DNA of 7,294 nt from an uncultured Collinsella sp. (GTDB lineage Bacteria; Actinomycetota; Coriobacteriia; Coriobacteriales; Coriobacteriaceae), in NCBI GenBank assembly GCA_902491415.1, contig CABUHP010000087.1, positions 1 through 7,294 of the forward strand. The letters run 5' to 3'. This document shows, piece after piece, positions 1-5,032 of the stretch. Position 1 is the stretch's first letter. Every line of letters starts with the position of its first letter. The position numbers and the translations under genes are program-made. The notes under the pieces are model-generated. The model saw only the letters and a program-made list of their open reading frames with translations, was not told the DNA's origin and searched no databases.

Positions 1-60
1 CGCCGGGCCGACTCGCTTCGGATGGGGCTCTACACCAACTTTCTCGACACTACCAATTGA
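1..60 (+). CDS. C-terminal end of an unidentified protein (partial)
   Basis: An open frame enters from the left edge in frame 1 and closes at TGA 58-60, leaving 19 visible codons. The visible end reads MGLYTNFLDTTN after a short basic stretch. I do not recognise the family from so little sequence. The reading frame is supported only by the clean stop at a plausible gene boundary, with a 52-bp gap before the stop codon of the convergent dinB gene. No hairpin followed by a T-run on the plus strand is visible after it, so transcription may run on into the dinB terminator region. Confidence 0.4.
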   Translation, partial: RRADSLRMGLYTNFLDTTN

Positions 61-90
61 CTACCCATGCCGTGTCGAACGGAAGGCAGC

Positions 91-130
91 AAAAAGCCCC
101 GTCCAAAAAAGATTAGTTTTTGAAGCGGGA
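91..130 (-). terminator. Intrinsic terminator of dinB, overlapping its stop codon
   Basis: Read on the minus strand, CCCG, a bulged C and TTCAAAAA form the 5' arm. The loop is CTAATCT and the 3' arm is TTTTTGGACGGG, followed by GC and then TTTTT (complement of 91-95). That gives about 12 base pairs including one U-G wobble, with one bulged base. The dinB TAA stop (115-113) lies in the loop, so the hairpin starts inside the last codons of the gene. On the plus strand one pair becomes an A-C mismatch and no T-run follows, so the signal is directional and serves dinB rather than the gene ending at position 60. Confidence 0.75.
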
Positions 131-1327
131 TTGGCGGCCGAAGGATAGGGCGGTGTCGCCGAATTTGTCTCGGACGGCGTCGATGGCGACGGAGAGGTCG
201 CGGCGGTCGCTGGATTGGGCTCCGCGGTCATCGATCTCGCAGAACAGGTCGGTCTGGATGCCGCCCCGATGGTCAAAGTCGCTCATGCCGATGCCCGCTA
301 AGCGAACATGCATGCCATCCTGCCAGATGTTGTCGAGCAGGTCGAGTGCAACCGCCACGAAGATGTTCTCATCGTCGGTCGGATGAGGCAGCCGGCGCTG
401 TGCCGTACGCCCGCTGCCATACGAATACTTAAGCTTGAGCGTTACCGTGGCACCCGTCAGCCCCTGACGGCGCAGACGGCGTCCAACTGACTCGCCCAAC
501 AGTGCAATCGCCGCTTCGATGTCTCCGCGCTCAGTTAAATCTTTCGCAAAGGTGCGTTCATTGCTGACCGACTTGATCTTGCGCTCTTCATCGAGACTCG
601 TGACTTCGGAGATTTCAAGTCCCAGCGCACGCTGACGCATACGTTCGCCGTTGACGCCAAAAATAGAGGCCAAGGTGGATTCCGGCGCGCGTGACAGCTC
701 GCCGAGCGTGTAGATGCGCATACGGCGCAGTCGCTCCTCGGCCGAGCGCCCGATGCCGCTCATGGCAGATACCGGCAGCGCGGCCAAAAAGCGCTGCTCG
801 GTTCCGGGGCGCACGATGGTCAGCCCAAACGGCTTATCCCGCTCGCTTGCGATCTTTGCGACCGTCTTGTTGCAGCCCACGCCAATGGAGCACGTCACTC
901 CCAGCGCTGCCACACGGTCGCTTATACGCCGTGCAACCAGCGGTGGGTCCTCGGGCGCAAAGCGACCCGGTGTGATATCGATAAAGGCTTCGTCGATGGA
1001 TACGCGCTCAACGCGCGGCGTCTCCTCGGCAAGAATCGCCATGACCTGCGCGCTCACCTCGCGGTAGCGATCAAAGTGCCCGTGCGTCCAAATGGCTTGC
1101 GGGCACAAGCGCCGCGCCTCAGCCGAGGCCATGGCAGAGCGCACGCCAAAGCGACGTGCCTCATACGAACACGTGGACACGACGCCACGCGAATCGGCGT
1201 CTCCGCCCACGATGAGCGGCTTTCCGCGCCATTCGGGATGATCGAGCATCTCCACGCTCGCAAAAAACGCATCGAGGTCCATGAGGCCCACCGCCGAACC
1301 CGTCCAGGGAGGCGGTGTGACGCCCAT
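113..1327 (-). CDS. dinB: DNA polymerase IV (Y-family translesion polymerase)
   Basis: This is an error-prone DNA polymerase that extends past lesions and mismatched ends and works with the sliding clamp. From the start chosen here it is 404 residues. The palm motif MDLDAFFASVE carries metal ligand D17 with D19, and F22 sits at the steric-gate position that excludes ribonucleotides. The second active-site motif SIDEAF supplies D112 and E113. A helix-hairpin-helix region follows (about 180-240), then the little-finger domain (about 250-350). QTDLF at 358-362 fits the Q-x-x-L-F clamp-binding motif, and the tail RDKFGD is typical of the family. The frame is open to an ATG at 1366 (417 residues), but that start has no Shine-Dalgarno sequence and lies 6 nt from a TATACT box. 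The ATG at 1327 has GAGG five nt upstream and brings the N-terminus closer to the family's usual one. The gene stands alone, divergent from rpsP. Identity is certain; the start is not. Confidence 0.95.
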   Translation of the reverse strand: MGVTPPPWTGSAVGLMDLDAFFASVEMLDHPEWRGKPLIVGGDADSRGVVSTCSYEARRFGVRSAMASAEARRLCPQAIWTHGHFDRYREVSAQVMAILAEETPRVERVSIDEAFIDITPGRFAPEDPPLVARRISDRVAALGVTCSIGVGCNKTVAKIASERDKPFGLTIVRPGTEQRFLAALPVSAMSGIGRSAEERLRRMRIYTLGELSRAPESTLASIFGVNGERMRQRALGLEISEVTSLDEERKIKSVSNERTFAKDLTERGDIEAAIALLGESVGRRLRRQGLTGATVTLKLKYSYGSGRTAQRRLPHPTDDENIFVAVALDLLDNIWQDGMHVRLAGIGMSDFDHRGGIQTDLFCEIDDRGAQSSDRRDLSVAIDAVRDKFGDTALSFGRQSRFKN

Positions 1328-1341
1328 GGCATCCTCATAAC

Positions 1342-1355
1342 CGTATGTATGTTCG
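1342..1355 (-). promoter_or_regulatory. Candidate degenerate SOS (LexA) box upstream of dinB
   Basis: The minus strand reads CGAACATACATACG. The Gram-positive LexA operator consensus is CGAAC-RNRY-GTTYC (or GTTCG as the inverted repeat). The first half and the RNRY centre match and the second half is degenerate (ATACG). It lies 15-28 nt upstream of the preferred dinB ATG (1327) and downstream of the TATACT box at 1378-1373, a position where repressor binding could block transcription. Because dinB is an SOS gene in many bacteria the location makes sense, but the match is imperfect and could be chance. Confidence 0.28.
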
Positions 1356-1372
1356 CGTCTTTCCATGTCATG

Positions 1373-1378
1373 AGTATA
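1373..1378 (-). promoter_or_regulatory. Candidate -10 element for dinB
   Basis: TATACT on the minus strand matches TATAAT at five of six positions. The sequence 16-18 nt upstream (GCACCC) is a poor -35 hexamer. Its distance of about 45 nt to the ATG at 1327 is normal for a promoter, whereas the ATG at 1366 would lie only 6 nt downstream and probably upstream of the start of transcription. This supports the shorter dinB product. Confidence 0.35.
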
Positions 1379-1410
1379 CCGCGCAGCTCATGTGGGGTGC
1401 GTGTATGTGC

Positions 1411-1438
1411 TTGCAAATCCCGAATTCTTGTCTAAGAT
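1411..1438 (+). promoter_or_regulatory. Weak candidate upstream promoter for the rpsP operon
   Basis: TTGCAA (1411-1416), a 16-nt spacer and TAAGAT (1433-1438) resemble sigma-70 elements. The -35 matches TTGACA at four of six positions and the -10 matches TATAAT at four of six. It would give a leader of about 120 nt before rpsP. It is weaker than the element at 1483-1511 and may be chance in this relatively AT-rich stretch. Confidence 0.22.
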
Positions 1439-1482
1439 ATGGATTTGCCCTCGACTACACCGAAGAAGTTGGTCTCACGGAC

Positions 1483-1511
1483 TTCACCTGCCCGCGTCGA
1501 TGGCGTATTAT
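1483..1511 (+). promoter_or_regulatory. Probable promoter of the rpsP-khpA-rimM-trmD-lepB operon
   Basis: TTCACC (1483-1488) and TATTAT (1506-1511) are separated by exactly 17 nt. The -35 matches the sigma-70 consensus at four of six positions and the -10 at five of six. Transcription would begin near 1518 and give a leader of about 50 nt containing the small hairpin at 1534-1548 and the rpsP ribosome binding site. The position is what is expected for the first gene of the operon, and no promoter-like gap is present between the following genes. Confidence 0.5.
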
Positions 1512-1533
1512 GTTCAACTGTTTGTTTGTAGTT

Positions 1534-1548
1534 GCAGCCTAAAGCTGC
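1534..1548 (+). other. Short hairpin in the rpsP leader
   Basis: GCAGC, loop CTAAA and GCTGC form a perfect 5-bp stem. It ends 6 nt before the GGAGGA ribosome binding site of rpsP (1555-1560). No T-run follows, so it is not a terminator. It could stabilise the 5' end of the mRNA or affect ribosome access, or it could be neutral. Confidence 0.4.
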
Positions 1549-1567
1549 TTGGTTGGAGGAGTTTCCT

Positions 1568-1909
1568 TTGGCAGTCAAGATTCGCCTTGCTCGTCACGGC
1601 GCTAAGAAGCGTCCGTACTACCGTGTCGTCGTCGCCGATTCCCGCGCCCCGCGTGACGGTCGTATCATCGAGGAGGTTGGCCGCTACAACCCGATGACCG
1701 CCCCCAAGACCATCAACCTCGACCTCGAGAAGATCGCCGACTGGCAGTCCAAGGGCGCTCAGCTCACCGACGCCGTCGCCGCTCTGGTCAAGGCCGCCAA
1801 CGAGGGCGAGAAGACCGAGACCGTCGTCAAGAAGTCCAAGAAGCAGCTCGCCAAAGAGGCCGAGGCCGCTAAGGCTGCCGCTGAGGCCGCTGAGGGCGCC
1901 GAGGAGTAA
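1568..1909 (+). CDS. rpsP: 30S ribosomal protein S16
   Basis: S16 is a small-subunit protein that binds 16S rRNA and helps assemble the body of the 30S particle. The product is 113 residues from a TTG start. The N-terminus [20 protein letters not shown] and the following DSRAPRDGR and EEVGRYNP are hallmark S16 sequence (residues 2-42). The rest of the conserved domain runs to about residue 80. After that comes a tail rich in Lys, Ala and Glu (about 81-113), longer than in E. coli S16 (82 residues) and of the kind often seen in actinobacteria. The TTG is chosen because GGAGGA (1555-1560) lies 7 nt upstream and the protein then starts exactly at the conserved N-terminus. It is the first gene of the operon, and its last codons (GAGGAG, 1901-1906) form the ribosome binding site for khpA. 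Confidence 0.96.
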   Translation: MAVKIRLARHGAKKRPYYRVVVADSRAPRDGRIIEEVGRYNPMTAPKTINLDLEKIADWQSKGAQLTDAVAALVKAANEGEKTETVVKKSKKQLAKEAEAAKAAAEAAEGAEE

Positions 1910-1912
1910 ATC

Positions 1913-2197
1913 GTGCCTGAGGTTGACGCTGCACAGCTCGAGGGTGAGGCAATGCTCTCAGATCGCATCGCCGATCTCGTCGAATATCTCGTTGTTCAGA
2001 TCGTCGACGACCCGGATTCCGTGAGCCTTGAGGTCATCGATGGTGACGACGCCTCTACGATCGAGGTTTCTGTCGCCGAGGATGACGTCGCTAAGGTCAT
2101 CGGCCGTCGTGGCCGTACCATCAAGGCCATTCGCACGCTCGCCCGTGCACTGGCCGCTCGCCTCGACACTGCTGTCGAGGTAGAGGTTCTGGGCTAG
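1913..2197 (+). CDS. khpA: KH-domain RNA-binding protein KhpA
   Basis: KhpA is a small single-KH RNA-binding protein. In Gram-positive bacteria it partners with KhpB/EloR and influences cell elongation and RNA fate; its exact role here is unknown. The product is 94 residues from GTG. The helix LVEYLVVQIVDDPDSV (about 22-37) leads into the KH fold, and the nucleic-acid-binding GxxG loop is VIGRRGRTIKAIRTL with GRRG at 64-67. Its place between rpsP and rimM is the classical one. The GTG is served by GAGGAG at 1901-1906 (6-nt spacing) inside the end of rpsP. An ATG at 1952, with GAGGG 7 nt upstream, would give 81 residues, closer to the usual family length of about 75-80. Both starts are credible. 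Confidence 0.93.
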   Translation: MPEVDAAQLEGEAMLSDRIADLVEYLVVQIVDDPDSVSLEVIDGDDASTIEVSVAEDDVAKVIGRRGRTIKAIRTLARALAARLDTAVEVEVLG

Positions 2198-2201
2198 GAC
2201 C

Positions 2202-2723
2202 TTGAGGTCCCAGTACAAAAACATCGCCCGTGTGGTCAAGCCGCACGGAAGGAAGGGGGAGGTCCTCGCGCAACCGCTGCGGGGGCTTCCTTCTGTATTA
2301 GAGCCGGGTATGCGCGTCGCCCTGACGCCGCCGGCGCTCAAGCGCGACCGCTTTTGCACGGTCGTGTCCGTCACCGATACGGGCGATGGCGATCTGGTCT
2401 CGTTTGAGGGCATTGACGACTTGACGGCCGCCGAGGGCATCACGGGATGCTATGTGTTGGCAAATCGTGACGATTTTGAGCTCGATTCACTCGACGCCGC
2501 CTATACCGACCTGATGGGTCGCGAGGTGGTCGACGAGCGCTTCGGTTCACTCGGCACGATCATCGAGATCATGTCGACGCCCGCTAACGATGTTTGGGTT
2601 GTCGAGGGTGATCGGTACGGCGAGGTACTGATTCCCGTGATCGAGCAGGTTGTGCTCGATCTTCCCGACACAGGAACAATTTCCGTCCACGTTATGGACG
2701 GCCTGATCGATATGGACAAGTAG
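2202..2723 (+). CDS. rimM: Ribosome maturation factor RimM
   Basis: RimM binds ribosomal protein S19 and is needed for efficient processing of 16S rRNA and maturation of the 30S head. The product is 173 residues, the normal length. The N-terminal RimM domain (about 7-87) carries HGRKGEV at 15-21 and the family pattern LTAAEGITGCYV at 74-85. The C-terminal PRC-barrel (about 100-168) carries the conserved pattern of ANDVWVV (128-134), then VLIPVIEQVV (142-151) and DGLI near the end. The TTG at 2202 puts the N-terminus at the conserved position. Its ribosome binding site is weak (AGGA overlapping the khpA stop), and only 4 nt separate it from khpA, so translation is probably coupled. Codon 33 is the rare TTA (2298-2300). 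Confidence 0.94.
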   Translation: MRSQYKNIARVVKPHGRKGEVLAQPLRGLPSVLEPGMRVALTPPALKRDRFCTVVSVTDTGDGDLVSFEGIDDLTAAEGITGCYVLANRDDFELDSLDAAYTDLMGREVVDERFGSLGTIIEIMSTPANDVWVVEGDRYGEVLIPVIEQVVLDLPDTGTISVHVMDGLIDMDK

Positions 2724-2733
2724 GGAGGACAAC

Positions 2734-3492
2734 ATGCTGATTGAGACCCTTTCGGTCTTTCCCGAGATGTTTGAGCCCGTCATGTCCACATCGATTTTGG
2801 GCCGCGCCCGCAAGGCCGGCCTTTTTGATTTTAAGGCGTATAACCTGCGCGACTGGACGCACGACCGCCATCGTACCGTCGATGACGAGCCGTACGGCGG
2901 CGGGCAGGGCATGCTCATGAAGGTCGAGCCTATTGTCGAGGCCATCGAGGCTATTAGCTCCGAGGGTCCTAAGCCCACCGTGGTGTTTTTTACCCCCTGT
3001 GGCGAGCCCTTTACACAGCATGTGGCCGAGCGCCTGCTCAAAAGCGAGCGCTTGCTGTTTGTGTGCAGCCGTTACGAGGGTGTCGACGAGCGTGCCTATG
3101 CGTATGCCGACGAGCGCCTGTCGATCGGCGATTACGTGCTCACGGGCGGCGAGCTTCCCGCTATGGTCGTTGCCGATGCCGTCGTACGCCTGATTCCCGG
3201 CGCCCTTGGTGACGAGATGAGCAACGTCGACGAGTCGTTCTCGACCGCCGAGGACGGAGGCCTGCTCGAGTATGCGCAGTACACTCGCCCTGCTGAATTC
3301 AACGGCGAGGGCGTGCCGCCGGTGCTCGTGAGCGGTGACCATGCCAAGGTTGACGCCTGGCGCCGTAAGAATGCCATCGAGCGCACCTGCCGCTGGCGTC
3401 CCGACCTGATCGAGACGGCACGGCTTACGCCCCAGGAGCGCGCATACGCGCAGGAGATTCTGGACGCTTCGTATTCGCAGAGCGAGGAGTGA
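2734..3492 (+). CDS. trmD: tRNA (guanine37-N1)-methyltransferase
   Basis: TrmD transfers a methyl group from S-adenosylmethionine to N1 of G37 next to the anticodon, which prevents +1 frameshifting. The product is 252 residues, the usual size, from the ATG with GGGAGG 5 nt upstream. It is a SPOUT (trefoil-knot) enzyme. DDEPYGGGQGM is at 50-60, RYEGVDER at 113-120 and the knot signature SIGDYVLTGGELP at 130-142. AVVRLIPGALG contains R152, equivalent to the catalytic Arg. LLEYAQYTRP (177-186) and PPVLVSGDH (195-203) complete the family pattern. The usual active-site Asp just before S-F/H reads as Glu here (VDESF, E167), with an Asp one residue earlier. The segment between this motif and LLEY is a few residues longer than in E. 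coli. The stop overlaps the start region of lepB. Confidence 0.96.
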   Translation: MLIETLSVFPEMFEPVMSTSILGRARKAGLFDFKAYNLRDWTHDRHRTVDDEPYGGGQGMLMKVEPIVEAIEAISSEGPKPTVVFFTPCGEPFTQHVAERLLKSERLLFVCSRYEGVDERAYAYADERLSIGDYVLTGGELPAMVVADAVVRLIPGALGDEMSNVDESFSTAEDGGLLEYAQYTRPAEFNGEGVPPVLVSGDHAKVDAWRRKNAIERTCRWRPDLIETARLTPQERAYAQEILDASYSQSEE

Positions 3493-3494
3493 GA

Positions 3495-4058
3495 ATGGTT
3501 CCATCGCAGCATTCCGCGTTGAGGGGCGCTTTTGAGTGGGTCGCGGTCATCGCGATCGCGCTCGTGGCCACCTTCCTGATCCGCACCTTTGTGGTCGAGC
3601 CCTTTGTGGTACCCACCGGCTCCATGGAGGACACGATCGAGATTGGCGACCAGATCCTGGCACAAAAGGTGAGCCTCGAGCTCGGTCAGCCCGTCAAACA
3701 GGGTGATATCGTGGTGTTCCACAACCCCGATGTCACTTCCGAGCATGATGTTCTTGTCAAGCGTGTTATTGCCACGGCCGGCCAGACGGTCGACCTGCAG
3801 GACGGCAAGGTGGTCGTTGACGGCCAAGCGCTCGATGAGGACTATACGACGGGCATGAGCTGGCCGCTTTCGGTCCAAGCGCCTGGCCCCCAGGTGAGTT
3901 ATCCCTACACCGTTCCCGACGGGTGCGTGTGGGTGATGGGCGACAACCGCGAAAACTCTGCCGACTCGCGCTACTTTGGTCCCGTCGATCGCTCTGATTT
4001 GATCGCTGTGGCGCTTGTGCGCTACTGGCCGCTCAACCGCATCGGCGCTATCGACTAA
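3495..4058 (+). CDS. lepB: Signal peptidase I
   Basis: This membrane-anchored serine protease removes signal peptides from exported proteins on the outer face of the cytoplasmic membrane. The product is 187 residues. One hydrophobic segment (about 14-30) anchors it. The nucleophile is S43 in PTGSMEDTI and the general base is K89 in DVLVKRVIA. The conserved GDNRENSADSRYFGPV block is at 149-164. The short form with a single N-terminal anchor is the usual Gram-positive type. The ATG at 3495 is preferred because GAGGAG (3484-3489) lies 5 nt upstream. A GTG at 3489 would add two residues and overlap the trmD stop. Either way the gene is translationally coupled to trmD. lepB near trmD is common in actinobacteria, but rplS is usually in between. 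Confidence 0.96.
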   Translation: MVPSQHSALRGAFEWVAVIAIALVATFLIRTFVVEPFVVPTGSMEDTIEIGDQILAQKVSLELGQPVKQGDIVVFHNPDVTSEHDVLVKRVIATAGQTVDLQDGKVVVDGQALDEDYTTGMSWPLSVQAPGPQVSYPYTVPDGCVWVMGDNRENSADSRYFGPVDRSDLIAVALVRYWPLNRIGAID

Positions 4059-4117
4059 AAACCGCTATAGTACAGTACCTAACCGTGTAATCGTTTCGAC
4101 GAGGGGATATTAGAGGC
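4059..4117 (+). promoter_or_regulatory. lepB-glyQ gap with a possible -10 element
   Basis: This 59-nt gap is the largest between plus-strand genes after rpsP. TATAGT at 4066-4071 resembles a -10 box, but no good -35 lies 16-18 nt upstream. A small inverted repeat, GTAC-A-GTAC (4070-4078), overlaps it. No hairpin with a T-run is present, so read-through from the rpsP operon into glyQS is possible. The gap is too short for a T-box riboswitch. Confidence 0.25.
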
Positions 4118-5029
4118 ATGAACGCTTCATCGCTTTCCTTCCAAGACATCATCCTGCGCCTCCAGCAGTACTGGGGCGAGCAGGGCTGCGTCATTATGCA
4201 GCCCTATGACTCCGAGGTCGGTGCCGGTACCTTCCATACCGCGACCACGCTGCGCTCGCTCGGTCCCGCCGAATGGCGCACCTGCTATGCGCAGCCCTGC
4301 CGCCGTCCCGCCGACGGCCGCTACGGCGAGAACCCTAACCGCATGCAGCACTACTATCAGTTCCAGGTGCTCATCAAGCCCTCTCCGGTCAACGCACAGG
4401 AGCTTTACCTGGGGTCTCTTGCTGCCATTGGCCTGGACCCCAACGACCATGACGTCCGTTTTGTCGAGGACGACTGGGAGAGCCCGACCCTGGGCGCCTG
4501 GGGCCTTGGCTGGGAGGTCTGGCTCAACGGCATGGAGGTCACGCAGTTCACGTACTTCCAGCAGGTGGGCGGTATCGAGGTCGACCCCGTGCCCGTCGAG
4601 ATCACCTATGGCCTGGAGCGTATCGCCATGTACGCTCAGGGCGTCAACTCGGTCTACGATCTGGTGTGGAGCTATCTGCCCGACGGCACGCCCATGACCT
4701 ACGGCGACGTGTTCCTCGAGAACGAGCGCGAGTTCAGCGCCTACAACTTTGAGGTCGCCAACGTCGAGATGATGCGTCAGAAGTTTGACGACTACGAGGC
4801 CGAGTGCCATTCCTGCCTGGAGCGCAAGCTGCCGTTGCCGGCGTACGACTGTGTCATGAAGTGCAGCCACGCCTTCAACCTGCTCGATGCCCGCGGCGCC
4901 CTGTCCGCGGTCGAGCGTGCCAACTACATCCTGCGCGTCCGCGCCGTCGCCAAGGCGTGCTGCGAGGCCTACATGGCCGAGGTCGCCGGAGTCAACGAGA
5001 ATGCCGACCAGGAAGGCGAGGTGGCGTAA
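4118..5029 (+). CDS. glyQ: Glycine--tRNA ligase alpha subunit
   Basis: This is the catalytic (class II aminoacyl-tRNA synthetase) subunit of the bacterial alpha2beta2 glycyl-tRNA synthetase, which activates glycine with ATP. The product is 303 residues, the normal length. [19 protein letters not shown] (6-24) and [20 protein letters not shown] (28-47) are hallmark N-terminal sequence. The motif 2 region spans [18 protein letters not shown] (53-70) and [14 protein letters not shown] (71-84). [20 protein letters not shown] (128-147) is strongly conserved, and motif 3 is [12 protein letters not shown] (161-172). The C-terminal helical part contains FNLLDARGA (253-261). That part also has C230, C233, C245 and C249. 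The start ATG has GAGGGG 11 nt upstream and AGAGG very close. The stop is 3 nt from glyS. Confidence 0.97.
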   Translation: MNASSLSFQDIILRLQQYWGEQGCVIMQPYDSEVGAGTFHTATTLRSLGPAEWRTCYAQPCRRPADGRYGENPNRMQHYYQFQVLIKPSPVNAQELYLGSLAAIGLDPNDHDVRFVEDDWESPTLGAWGLGWEVWLNGMEVTQFTYFQQVGGIEVDPVPVEITYGLERIAMYAQGVNSVYDLVWSYLPDGTPMTYGDVFLENEREFSAYNFEVANVEMMRQKFDDYEAECHSCLERKLPLPAYDCVMKCSHAFNLLDARGALSAVERANYILRVRAVAKACCEAYMAEVAGVNENADQEGEVA

Positions 5030-5032
5030 GCC

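Noticed and set aside
70..82. CCGT-GTCGA-ACGG hairpin as a terminator for the plus-strand gene ending at 60.
   Set aside because: The stem is only 4 bp and no T-run follows on either strand.
1345..1435. Plus-strand open frames of 60-120 codons across the dinB start and the intergenic region.
   Set aside because: They run through dinB antisense sequence or the promoter region, lack ribosome binding sites and resemble no protein family.
1510..1542. A 10-codon leader peptide (ATG at 1510, TAA inside the rpsP leader hairpin) that might act in attenuation.
   Set aside because: It has no ribosome binding site, its ATG overlaps the predicted -10 box so it would probably lie upstream of the transcription start, and there is no terminator hairpin with a T-run downstream.
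2692..3878. Long minus-strand open frames of 250-270 codons opposite trmD and lepB.
   Set aside because: They are shadows of two well-identified genes, with no family features and no supporting ribosome binding sites that I could see.
4059..4117. T-box riboswitch controlling glyQS.
   Set aside because: The gap is only 59 nt, far too short for a T-box with specifier stem and antiterminator, and no T-box core sequence is visible.
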